From Flaviflagellibacter rhizophilus (GTDB lineage: Bacteria > Pseudomonadota > Alphaproteobacteria > Rhizobiales > Methylopilaceae): 64,000 bases of DNA. Made by a program: the position numbers and the translations under genes. Location: assembly GCF_033898525.1 (NCBI RefSeq), contig NZ_JAXAFJ010000001.1, positions 700,846 through 764,845 on the forward strand, given 5' to 3'. The stretch's first letter is position 1. Each line of letters starts with the position of its first letter. Shown here in pieces: positions 33,446-41,057 of this stretch. Below the pieces are notes generated by a model that was given only the letters and a program-made list of their open reading frames with translations, was not told the origin of the DNA and did no database searches.

Positions 33446-34189
33446 CTATCGCGGCGGCAGCAGCGCCCGCGCTGGCTTCTCCACCGGAGCCGGCGTCTTC
33501 GGCTCGTAGCGGCAGATGTCGCTGATCAGGCAGCGCCAGCATTCCGGCGTGCGGGCCTTGCACACATAGCGCCCGTGCAGGATCAGCCAGTGATGGGCGT
33601 GCAGCAGCGCCCATTTCGGCACCCGCTTCTCCAGCGCCAGTTCCACTTTCAGCACGTCCGCCCCGGGCGCAAGTCCGGTGCGGTTGCCGACGCGGAACAG
33701 ATGGGTGTCCACCGCGATGGTCGGTTGGCCGAAGAAGATGTTCAGCACCACGTTCGCCGTCTTGCGGCCCACGCCGGGCAGCGCCTCCAGCGCCTCGCGG
33801 GTGGCCGGCACCTCGCCGTCATGGTTCGCGATCAGCTGCTCGGACAGCGCCACCACGTTCTTCGCCTTGGTGTTGAACAGGCCGATGGTGCGGATGTAGC
33901 GGGAGACGCCCTCCACACCGAGCGCCGCCATCTTCTCGGGGGTATCGGCGATGGCGAACAGCGCACGCGTCGCCTTGTTGACGCCGGCATCGGTCGCCTG
34001 CGCCGAGAGCACGACCGCCACCAGCAGGGTGAAGGCGTTGACGTATTCCAGCTCTCCCTTCGGCTCGGGATTGGCGGACTGGAAGCGGCGGAACACCTCT
34101 TCGATCTCGGCGCGGGTCAGCGTGCGGCTTCGCCGTTTCGGCGCTGGCGGCGGTGGGCTGGAGATAGCAGGCGGCTGGCGCGACGTCAT
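33446..34189 (-). CDS. nth: Endonuclease III
   Basis: A 247-residue bifunctional DNA glycosylase/AP lyase for oxidised pyrimidines. The helix-hairpin-helix LPGVGRKTANVVL contains the catalytic Lys, followed by VDTHLFRV with the catalytic Asp. The C-terminal 4Fe-4S cluster ligands are in VCKARTPECWRCLISDIC (C-x6-C-x2-C-x5-C). The N-terminus carries a family-atypical Pro-rich tail (PPAISSPPPPAPKRR) seen in rhizobial orthologues. The start is uncertain: ATG 34189 is used here, but an in-frame TTG at 34225 is possible. It is divergent from the DUF2244 gene, a pairing frequent in this order. Confidence 0.95.
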   Translation of the reverse strand: MTSRQPPAISSPPPPAPKRRSRTLTRAEIEEVFRRFQSANPEPKGELEYVNAFTLLVAVVLSAQATDAGVNKATRALFAIADTPEKMAALGVEGVSRYIRTIGLFNTKAKNVVALSEQLIANHDGEVPATREALEALPGVGRKTANVVLNIFFGQPTIAVDTHLFRVGNRTGLAPGADVLKVELALEKRVPKWALLHAHHWLILHGRYVCKARTPECWRCLISDICRYEPKTPAPVEKPARALLPPR

Positions 34190-34236
34190 CTCCGCGCTAA
34201 TATGATGGCTGTGCGCCACCGGCAAGGATTGGCCCG

Positions 34237-34731
34237 ATGACCTACACCCCGGAGGATGTGGAGCTCTACCGCACGGTGCTGCGTCCGCATCGCTCGCTCG
34301 GCCCCACGGGCTTTCGCGTGCTGATGATCGCGGTGGGCGCCGCCTCGGCCGTGGCCAGCATTCCCTTCTTCATCGTGGGAGCCTGGCCGGTCGTCGGCTT
34401 CTTCGGCCTCGACGTGCTGCTGCTCTATCTCGCTTTCCGCTGGAGCTACCGCACGGCGCGCGCCCGCGAGGAACTGGCGCTGACCCATTTCGAACTCAGC
34501 GTGCGCAAGGTCTCGCACTGGGGCGAGCACGCGGAATGGCGCTTCAACCCCTCATGGGTGCGCCTGCACCGCGAGGTGGATGAGGATTACGGGCTTCAGC
34601 GTGTGGCTATCGTGGAACGGCAGACGCATCTGAACATCGGCGGCTTCCTTGCGCCGGAGGACCGGGCCGCGTTCGCACGCGATTTCGGCGCCGCTCTCAG
34701 CGAAGCCAAGCGCGGGCCCCGCTACACCTGA
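34237..34731 (+). CDS. DUF2244 family membrane protein
   Basis: A 164-residue integral membrane protein. Two hydrophobic helices at about 26-68 (VLMIAVGAASAVASIPFFIVG and VVGFFGLDVLLLYLAF) precede a soluble domain with the family pattern ELSVRKVSHWGEHAEWRFNPSWVRL and GGFLAPEDRAAFARDFGAAL. The function is unknown for the whole family. The nearby nth and alphaproteobacterial restriction support the assignment. It is convergent with a 58-residue membrane protein, with 6 bp between the stops. Confidence 0.9.
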   Translation: MTYTPEDVELYRTVLRPHRSLGPTGFRVLMIAVGAASAVASIPFFIVGAWPVVGFFGLDVLLLYLAFRWSYRTARAREELALTHFELSVRKVSHWGEHAEWRFNPSWVRLHREVDEDYGLQRVAIVERQTHLNIGGFLAPEDRAAFARDFGAALSEAKRGPRYT

Positions 34732-34737
34732 AGGCGC

Positions 34738-34914
34738 TTAGAAGCGGCGGCGCACCCTGTTGTAGAAATAGGCCACAGCCGCAGCCGCAAGTGCTGCCAG
34801 CAGGGCGAAAAACAGGATGATCACGCCGACCGCGCCGAGCACGGACTGGAACGTGTCCCAGAAGCCGATCTGGCCCACCATGATGGCCAGGATGATGATG
34901 ATCAGGATCGGCAT
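34738..34914 (-). CDS. Small double-helix membrane protein (58 aa)
   Basis: A protein of 58 residues if the ATG at 34914 is used (GGGGA about 8 nt upstream). A longer frame from 34971 adds non-membrane residues. Two hydrophobic segments (PILIIIILAIMVGQIGFW and VLGAVGVIILFFALLAALAAAAVAYF) end in a basic tail, NRVRRRF. It is probably an inner-membrane small protein with its C-terminus inside. No family was recognised. Confidence 0.6.
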   Translation of the reverse strand: MPILIIIILAIMVGQIGFWDTFQSVLGAVGVIILFFALLAALAAAAVAYFYNRVRRRF

Positions 34915-35185
34915 AAGTGGGTCCCCGTCGGAAGCGCGTCCCAGCTTCAGGCCCGTCGCGCCAGGCGTCAATGGATGGGGATGACCTCACCCTGCACCAA
35001 GGCTGCGTGGCGCCGTACATCGGGCGGATTGTCACTTGTACAGGCACGCCGCGTTAACCTGGTTCCGCCCGACAACCTTAAACTTAAGTAGAAGCTGGAA
35101 CGATTCGGATGAACCTCCGTTGGATTACACAGGACGGGGTCGTTGTTAATGAGGCTCAACGGCTCCGAGACCGGCGGAGAACAAC

Positions 35186-36349
35186 ATGTTTAACAACGGA
35201 TCCCGTAAGATGATGTACGCGGCCAGCGCGGTCGCGATTGTATTGGCGATGAGCACCACGGCGGATGCATTGAGCCTTGGACTTGGCGGCGGAAGCCGCG
35301 GCGGTTCAAGCACCGGATCCGGCGCCAGCAGCGGCGGCAGCACGGGCGGAAGTTCGGCCGGCTCGACCAGCCGCGGCGGCGTGGGTGTTGGTGTCGGGCG
35401 CACCGGCAGCGGTGGTCTGGGTGTCGGCGTCAGCGTCGGCGGCGCGCGCGGCGCGAATGTCGGGGCCAGCATCGGCGGCAGCAGTGCAGCTTCGGTCGGC
35501 GTTGGCATCGGCGGTAGCACGAGCGTCGGCGCAACCGTCGGAAGCCGAACTTCGGCAGCCTCTGTCGGTGCCAATATCGGCAGCGCGGCGAAGGCCGGCG
35601 CCACCGTCGGTTCCGGAGAGGAGGCCGCAGACGTAGATGTGCGGCTGCTGGACGAACAGGAGGAAGGCATCCGGGCCCGCGCCCGTGTCGGCTCCCGCGA
35701 ACGGCCGGCTGATGTCCGTGCCCGTATCGGTAGCCGCGAGCGGCAGGCCCTTCGCGCCCGCGCCACGGTCGGAGGCGATGACAGCGTGGCCGACGTGAAT
35801 GTCGGCGCTCTCAACGATGCCGCGAAGGCGCGCGTCCGGGTCGGAGCACGTGATCGCGCTCCCGTGGATGCCAATGCCACCATCGGTCGCCGCGAAGCCA
35901 GCGCGCTCCGTGCCAAGGCCACCGTGGGCGGAGAGGACAGCGTTGCCAATGTTGGCGTCGGCGCGCTGAACAACGCTGCGCGTGCCAACGCCACGATCGG
36001 CGGGACGCAGCAAGCCGTGAAGGTCAACGCCAAGCTGCCCGGCGCCATCAAGGCTAGGGTCACCGTCGGTGGAGACAGCGTGGCCGATGTCCGTGTCGGC
36101 GCGCTCGACACTGTGCGGGCTCGCGCCACCATCGGCGGCGGCAGCGTGGCCGATGTCGGCATCGGTATCGGCGGCGGCGGCAATGGCGGCGGCACTGGCG
36201 GAAATCCGGGGAACGGCGGAAATCCCGGCAATGGCGGGAACCCCGGCGGCGGAAACGGCGGCAACAATGGCGGCCAGTCGGCCTCCAACGGAGATGGCGG
36301 GCCGGACGGCTGCGATCGCACCATTGCCCGCAGCGGCCGCTGCTACTGA
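35186..36349 (+). CDS. Exported Gly/Ala/Val-rich repeat protein
   Basis: A 387-residue protein I do not recognise. A signal peptide (about 1-29, MMYAASAVAIVLAMSTTADA) is followed by a Gly/Ser-rich region. Next is a long array of short beta-like units built on (A/V)xATVGG and SVADVxVGAL: four clear C-terminal copies of ATVGG(D/E)DSVA(D/N)VxVGALN lie about 60 residues apart, with shorter VGS/IGS units before. A Gly/Asn/Pro tail (PGNGGN repeats) ends with two Cys and CY. GGAG lies 8 nt before the ATG. The long antisense frames over it are composition shadows. Beta-solenoid-like repeats on an exported protein suggest a surface or matrix role, which is inference. Confidence 0.75.
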   Translation: MFNNGSRKMMYAASAVAIVLAMSTTADALSLGLGGGSRGGSSTGSGASSGGSTGGSSAGSTSRGGVGVGVGRTGSGGLGVGVSVGGARGANVGASIGGSSAASVGVGIGGSTSVGATVGSRTSAASVGANIGSAAKAGATVGSGEEAADVDVRLLDEQEEGIRARARVGSRERPADVRARIGSRERQALRARATVGGDDSVADVNVGALNDAAKARVRVGARDRAPVDANATIGRREASALRAKATVGGEDSVANVGVGALNNAARANATIGGTQQAVKVNAKLPGAIKARVTVGGDSVADVRVGALDTVRARATIGGGSVADVGIGIGGGGNGGGTGGNPGNGGNPGNGGNPGGGNGGNNGGQSASNGDGGPDGCDRTIARSGRCY

Positions 36350-36371
36350 GCCAAACTCCGATGCAAGAATG

Positions 36372-36396
36372 AGGCGCGGCTCCGGCCGCGCCTTTT
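36372..36396 (+). terminator. Intrinsic terminator after the repeat-rich exported protein
   Basis: The stem AGGCGCGGC / GCCGCGCCT with loop TCCG (36372-36393) is followed by TTTT and lies 22 bp after the stop codon. Confidence 0.85.
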
Positions 36397-36534
36397 GCAT
36401 TCCGCGGGCCCGCCCTGCGGCACAGTCATTGCTTTTTCTCACGCTGTGCCTATGGTGCGCGCCAAATCGTAAACAGCGCTGCCCCATGCAGCCCCGCACC
36501 GGCGGGCGATTGCCGCCGCTTGAGACCCGACCAC

Positions 36535-38358
36535 ATGAAACTGCGCAATATCGCGATCATCGCACACGTCGACCATGGCAAGACCACGCTTGTCGACGAG
36601 TTGCTGAAGCAGTCGGGCTCCTATCGCGAGAACCAGCGTGTCGCCGAACGCGTGATGGATTCCAACGAGCTCGAGAAGGAGCGCGGCATCACCATCCTGG
36701 CCAAGGCGACCTCGATCGTCTGGAAGGACACGCGCATCAACATCGTGGACACGCCGGGCCATGCCGATTTCGGCGGCGAGGTCGAGCGCATCCTGAACAT
36801 GGTGGACAGCGCCATCGTGCTGGTCGACGCCGCCGAAGGCCCGATGCCACAGACCAAGTTCGTGGTCGGCAAGGCGCTGAAGGTCGGCCTGCGTCCTATC
36901 GTCGTCATCAACAAGGTGGACCGCTCCGATGCGCGCCCGGCCGAGGTGGTGAACGAGGTGTTCGACCTGTTCGCGATGCTCGATGCCACCGACGAGCAGC
37001 TCGACTTCCACATCCTCTACGGCTCCGGCCGTTCCGGCTGGATGGCCGAGGCGCCTGAAGGTCCGCAGGACCAGGGCATGGCCCCGCTGCTCGACCTGGT
37101 GCTGAAGCATGTGCCCGAGCCGAAGATCCACGAGGACAACCAGTTCCGCATGATCGGCACGCTGCTCGAGGCCAATCCCTTCCTCGGCCGCATGATCACT
37201 GGCCGCATCACCTCGGGCTCCATCAAGCCCAACCAGAGCGTCAAGGTTCTGGCGCAGGACGGCTCGGTAGTCGAGCAAGGTCGCATCTCCAAGATTCTCG
37301 CCTTCCGCGGCATTGAGCGCACGCCGATCGAGGAAGGTGTCGCCGGCGACATCATCGCCATCGCCGGCCTGCAGAAGGGCACCGTTGCCGACACCTTCTG
37401 CGACCTTTCGGTCACCGAGCCGATGGTCGCGCAGCCGATCGACCCGCCCACCGTCACCATGTCCTTCATCGTCAACGACAGCCCGCTGGCCGGCACCGAG
37501 GGCGACAAGGTCACGAGCCGCGTCATTCGCGACCGCCTGTTGAAGGAGGCCGAGGGCAATGTGGCGCTGAAGATCGAGGAAGCCGCCGACAAGGACTCGT
37601 TCTTCGTGTCCGGCCGTGGCGAGCTCCAGCTCTCCGTGCTGATCGAGACCATGCGCCGCGAGGGCTTCGAGCTCTCGATCTCGCGTCCCCGCGTCGTCCT
37701 GCAGAAGAGCGAAAGCGGCGAGACGCTGGAGCCGGTCGAGGAAGTGGTCATCGACGTCGACGAGGAGCATTCCGGCGTCGTCGTGCAGAAGATGTCCGAG
37801 CGCCGTGGCGAAATGCTGGAGATGCGCCCGTCCGGCGGCAATCGCCAGCGCCTCGTGTTCCGCGCCCCCACGCGCGGCCTGATCGGCTACCAGGCGGATC
37901 TCATGACCGATACGCGCGGCACGGCCATCATGAACCGGCTGTTCCACGCCTATGAGCCCTACAAGGGCGACATCGCCGGCCGCCGCAACGGCGTGCTGAT
38001 CGCCAACGGGCCCGGCGAGGCCGTGGCCTATGCGCTGTGGAACCTCGAGGATCGCGGCCCGATGATGATCGAGCCCGGCTGGAAGGTCTATCAGGGCATG
38101 ATCGTGGGCGAGCACACCCGCGAGAACGACCTTGAGGTGAACGTGCTCAAGGGCAAGCAGCTCACCAACATCCGCACCACCTCGAAGGACGAAGCCGTGC
38201 GCCTGACGCCTCCGATCCGGATGACGCTGGAGCGTGCGCTGACCTACATCCAGGACGACGAGCGCGTCGAAGTCACGCCCAAGTCGATCCGCCTGCGCAA
38301 GGTCTACCTCGACCCCACCGAGCGCAAGCGCAAGGAAAAGAGCTCCGAGTTCGCCTGA
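36535..38358 (+). CDS. typA: TypA/BipA translational GTPase
   Basis: A 607-residue ribosome-associated GTPase of stress and cold adaptation and ribosome assembly. The G-domain motifs are AHVDHGKTTL (G1), the switch region ERGITILAK, DTPGHADFGGE (G3) and NKVDRSDA (G4). The EF-G-like domains II, III and V and the TypA-specific C-terminal domain (VMPKS-equivalent, VEVTPKSIRLRKVYLD) follow. Length is the usual one. The ATG at 36535 is used; the frame opens at a TTG 15 nt earlier. It is monocistronic, with its own terminator. Confidence 0.97.
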   Translation: MKLRNIAIIAHVDHGKTTLVDELLKQSGSYRENQRVAERVMDSNELEKERGITILAKATSIVWKDTRINIVDTPGHADFGGEVERILNMVDSAIVLVDAAEGPMPQTKFVVGKALKVGLRPIVVINKVDRSDARPAEVVNEVFDLFAMLDATDEQLDFHILYGSGRSGWMAEAPEGPQDQGMAPLLDLVLKHVPEPKIHEDNQFRMIGTLLEANPFLGRMITGRITSGSIKPNQSVKVLAQDGSVVEQGRISKILAFRGIERTPIEEGVAGDIIAIAGLQKGTVADTFCDLSVTEPMVAQPIDPPTVTMSFIVNDSPLAGTEGDKVTSRVIRDRLLKEAEGNVALKIEEAADKDSFFVSGRGELQLSVLIETMRREGFELSISRPRVVLQKSESGETLEPVEEVVIDVDEEHSGVVVQKMSERRGEMLEMRPSGGNRQRLVFRAPTRGLIGYQADLMTDTRGTAIMNRLFHAYEPYKGDIAGRRNGVLIANGPGEAVAYALWNLEDRGPMMIEPGWKVYQGMIVGEHTRENDLEVNVLKGKQLTNIRTTSKDEAVRLTPPIRMTLERALTYIQDDERVEVTPKSIRLRKVYLDPTERKRKEKSSEFA

Positions 38359-38366
38359 TCCCATCA

Positions 38367-38393
38367 CGGGCGCCCTCATCGGGCGCCCGTTTT
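38367..38393 (+). terminator. Intrinsic terminator of typA
   Basis: A perfect 9-bp stem CGGGCGCCC / GGGCGCCCG with a 5-nt loop is followed by TTTT; it starts 9 bp after the stop. Confidence 0.9.
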
Positions 38394-38434
38394 GCTTTAG
38401 GGGAAAGCCTCTCTTCGGAGGCTTCTTCCCAAGG

Positions 38435-38460
38435 CCTCATCCTGAGCTTGTCGAAGGATG
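38435..38460 (+). repeat. Family-1 26-bp palindromic repeat, single copy
   Basis: It differs from the 17582 copy by one base (GAGCTTGTCG instead of GAGCCTGTCG). Unlike the two other sites it has no inverted partner within 100 bp. Confidence 0.85.
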
Positions 38461-38587
38461 CCATTCCCCGACCCTGCCGCGAAGAGCTGCGTTGTCCGGT
38501 GCATGAGCGGATGGCCAGCAGGTATGGGTCCCGGCCTGCGCCGCGACGCCCGCCTTCTGTCTCGAACTAGAACTCTGGCCCCCCGGC

Positions 38588-38607
38588 GTTCCGGCGAAGG
38601 CCGGAAC
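38588..38607. repeat. Family-2 palindrome GTTCCGGC-GAAG-GCCGGAAC
   Basis: A perfect 8-bp inverted repeat around GAAG. It is the same element as at 33288-33307 in reverse orientation. Confidence 0.75.
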
Positions 38608-38804
38608 CCACACCCGCCGACTCGCGACTCAGGCCGTACGGGGCATTCTTCGGAACACGAGGGTGAAGGCCGGATCTGGAAGCCAAGCTTCGCGCCTTGC
38701 GCCAGCAATTTCCTCCCATACCTCCAGCCAATTAAGGCTCGCCCCAATAGGCAAACCGGCTTACGAAGTCCGAGACTTTCCCGTGTGATCACCGCCCGGT
38801 TCCG

Positions 38805-39860
38805 TTGTCCCAGACCCAAGCCAGCACAGACATCATCCTCGCCTACCGCAGCACCGTGCGACGCCGCGCGTTCATCGTGGCGGCTCTTGGGATGGCGACC
38901 CTTCTGGCCTTCCTGCTGGACGTGGTGACCGGCCCCTCCTCGCTTTCCGTGATGGATGTGCTGCGGGGGCTGGTCGATCCGGCAAGCCTCAGCAAGCCGC
39001 AAGCTGCCATCATCTGGCAGGTGCGTCTTCCCGCCGCCGTGCTGGCGCTTCTCGTAGGCGCGTCGCTGTCGCTCGCCGGCGCGGAAATGCAGACGATCCT
39101 GAACAACTCGCTGGCCAGCCCCTTCACGCTCGGCGTGTCCTCCGCCGCCTCCTTCGGTGCCTCGCTCGCCATCGTGCTCGGCATCTCGCTGCCCTTCGTG
39201 CCGAAGGACTGGATCGTCTCCCTCAACGCCTTCATCTGCGCCTTCGGCTCGGTGCTGCTGCTGCAGGCGCTGGCCCGCACGCGGGGTGCCGGCGTGGAAA
39301 CGGTGGTGCTGTTCGGCATCGCGCTTGTCTTCGCGTTCAACGCGCTCGTTGCCTTCGTGCAGTTCGTCTCCTCGCAGGAGGCGCTTCAGCAATTGGTGTT
39401 CTGGACCATGGGATCGCTCGGTCGGGCCAACTGGCCCAATGTGGCGGTGCTGGCGGTGCTGCTCGCCATCTGCCTGCCCTTCGCCATCCGCGCCTCATGG
39501 AGCCTCACAGCGCTGCGGCTGGGCGAAGACCGCGCCCGCAGCTTTGGCGTCAACGTCCCCCGACTGCGCTTCACGGCACTGCTGCGCGTCAGCGTGCTGG
39601 CCGCCACCTCGGTGGCTTTCGTCGGCACCATCGGCTTCATTGGCCTTGTCGGCCCGCACATCGCCCGCCTGATGCTGGGCGAGGACCACCGCTTCCTGCT
39701 GCCGGCCAGCGCCCTGACGGGGGCGCTCATCATGTCGCTGGCCTCGGTGGCCAGCAAGGCGCTGGTGCCGGGCGTCGTCATGCCGGTCGGCATCGTCACC
39801 TCCATGATCGGCGTGCCGGTGTTCCTGCTGCTGATCTTCAGCCGCCGCGAGCGCGTCTGA
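38805..39860 (+). CDS. FecCD-type ferric-siderophore ABC permease
   Basis: A 351-residue inner-membrane permease with about ten helices. Family motifs are RLPAAVLALLVGASLSLAGAEMQTILNNSLASP, LGVSSAASFGASLAIVLG, the coupling-helix region LGEDRARSFGVNVPRLR and GFIGLVGPHIARLMLGEDHR. It acts as a homodimer with the downstream ATPase and probably the binding protein encoded at 48004-49152. The start TTG at 38805 is the only candidate upstream of the first helix that gives a full N-terminus. A second permease gene (FepG-like) is absent, consistent with a BtuC/FhuB-independent homodimer. Confidence 0.93.
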   Translation: MSQTQASTDIILAYRSTVRRRAFIVAALGMATLLAFLLDVVTGPSSLSVMDVLRGLVDPASLSKPQAAIIWQVRLPAAVLALLVGASLSLAGAEMQTILNNSLASPFTLGVSSAASFGASLAIVLGISLPFVPKDWIVSLNAFICAFGSVLLLQALARTRGAGVETVVLFGIALVFAFNALVAFVQFVSSQEALQQLVFWTMGSLGRANWPNVAVLAVLLAICLPFAIRASWSLTALRLGEDRARSFGVNVPRLRFTALLRVSVLAATSVAFVGTIGFIGLVGPHIARLMLGEDHRFLLPASALTGALIMSLASVASKALVPGVVMPVGIVTSMIGVPVFLLLIFSRRERV

Positions 39861-40672
39861 TGGAGGCGGGCGTGCTGCGGGTGCGCGATCTCTCGACCGG
39901 CTATCGCAACCGCGACGTCGTGCGCGGCCTCAGCCTGCCCGATTTGGCAGCGGGCCAGACCCTCTCTTTGCTCGGCCCCAACGCCGCCGGCAAGAGCACG
40001 CTGCTGCGAGCTCTCGCGGGCCTTCAGCCGGCACGCGGCTCCATCGAGCTTGGCGGCACGGAACTGATCGGCCTCCCGCTGGCCGAACACGCACGGCGCG
40101 TCACCTACATGCCGCAGACGCTTCCACAGCGCGTGGCCCTGACGGTGCTGGAGGCCGTCATCGGCGCGCTGAGGGCCACGCCTCCGGAGGGCATCGAGCA
40201 CGGCACCGACGCCATAACCCGCCGCGCGGTGGAGGTGCTGGAGCGCATCGGCATCGCCCATCTCGCCATGGAAGGGCTTGACCATCTTTCAGGAGGCCAG
40301 CGCCAACTTGCCTCGCTGGCCCAGGCCCTCGTGCGCCGCCCGCGGGTGCTGCTGCTGGACGAGCCCACCAGCGCGCTTGACCTGAACTACCAGCTGCGCG
40401 TGATGCAGCTGGTCCGGGAGGCAGCGCGCGAATGGGGGATGACGGTCATCATGGTGCTGCACGATCTGGCGCTCGCCGCCCGTTGGTCCGACCGGATCGT
40501 ACTGCTGTCGCACGGCACTGTCGCCGCCGCCGGCAACCCCGTCGAGGCGCTGACGCCGGATGTGCTGGCGCGGGTGTACAATGTGCGCGCCCGCGTCGAG
40601 ACCTGCTCGCGCGGCACGCTGCAGATCCTGGTGGACGACGTGTTCACCGCTCCTGACAAGGAGGACACATGA
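39860..40672 (+). CDS. Ferric-siderophore ABC transporter ATP-binding protein (FepC/FhuC type)
   Basis: A 270-residue ATPase. Walker A is GPNAAGKST, the signature is LSGGQRQLASLAQAL, Walker B is VLLLDEPTSALD and the H-loop is VLHDLALAARW. It pairs with the upstream permease to import ferric-catecholate. The ATG overlaps the permease stop by one base (TGATG). The DUF2218 gene overlaps its 3' end by 4 nt (ATGA), so all three are translationally coupled. Confidence 0.95.
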   Translation: MEAGVLRVRDLSTGYRNRDVVRGLSLPDLAAGQTLSLLGPNAAGKSTLLRALAGLQPARGSIELGGTELIGLPLAEHARRVTYMPQTLPQRVALTVLEAVIGALRATPPEGIEHGTDAITRRAVEVLERIGIAHLAMEGLDHLSGGQRQLASLAQALVRRPRVLLLDEPTSALDLNYQLRVMQLVREAAREWGMTVIMVLHDLALAARWSDRIVLLSHGTVAAAGNPVEALTPDVLARVYNVRARVETCSRGTLQILVDDVFTAPDKEDT

Positions 40673-40962
40673 TGAGCCTTACCTCTCATGCCGAAGTGCC
40701 GACCGAGAAGCCGCACGACTACATCATCCGCCTGTGCAAGCATTTCGCCCACAAGATCCCCGCCACCTATGACGACACGAGCGGCGTGATCGAGTTCGAT
40801 ATGGGCGTGTGCCGGCTGAAGGCGCGCGACGACACCCTGTTCCTCGAAGTCGAGGGCGCGGACGCCGAAGCCATCGAGCGGCTGGAAGGCGTGGTGACCC
40901 GCCATCTCGCACGCTTCGCGTGGAAGGAAGAGCCGGTCATAGATTGGGTGCGCCAGGGCTGA
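40669..40962 (+). CDS. DUF2218 protein in siderophore-transport operon
   Basis: A 97-residue cytosolic protein of family DUF2218 (pattern CKHFAHKIPATYDDTSGVIEFDMGVCRLKARDDTLFLEVEG). In other bacteria members sit beside siderophore transport or reductase genes, so a role in cytosolic iron release or handling is plausible but unproven. AAGGAGG precedes two successive ATG codons (40669 and 40672), and either could be used. The first overlaps the ATPase stop. Confidence 0.88.
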   Translation: MMSLTSHAEVPTEKPHDYIIRLCKHFAHKIPATYDDTSGVIEFDMGVCRLKARDDTLFLEVEGADAEAIERLEGVVTRHLARFAWKEEPVIDWVRQG

Positions 40963-40978
40963 CCCAGCATCCACTCGG

Positions 40979-41049
40979 CCTCATCCTGAGCTTGTCGACG
41001 GATGGTTGGTCACAGTGCATAAGCATCCTTCGACAGGCTCAGGATGAGG
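40979..41049. repeat. Inverted pair of family-1 26-bp palindromic repeats
   Basis: The copy at 40979-41004 (with one G for A change, GTCGACGGATG) and a reverse-complement copy at 41024-41049 are 19 bp apart. They lie between the convergent DUF2218 and entF genes and could fold into one long hairpin acting as a bidirectional terminator. Confidence 0.85.
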
Positions 41050-41057
41050 TCCGTTCC

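Larger units (their letters stand above)
38394..38804. other. Intergenic region with two palindromic repeat families
   Basis: About 410 bp without a convincing gene. It holds one family-1 26-mer (38435-38460), a degenerate copy of the family-2 palindrome near 38527-38550, and a perfect family-2 palindrome (38588-38607). The remaining 200 bp before the permease gene presumably contains its promoter. I see no clear Irr-box-like palindrome there. Confidence 0.7.

Noticed and set aside
35146..36499. Two long antisense frames over the repeat-rich protein
   Set aside because: They are Pro/Thr/Ala or Ala/Asp/Gly low-complexity mirrors of the repeat. Only the plus-strand frame has a signal peptide, ribosome-binding site and a terminator after its stop.
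36439..38379. 646-residue open frame on the minus strand
   Set aside because: Antisense to typA, which is fully motif-supported.
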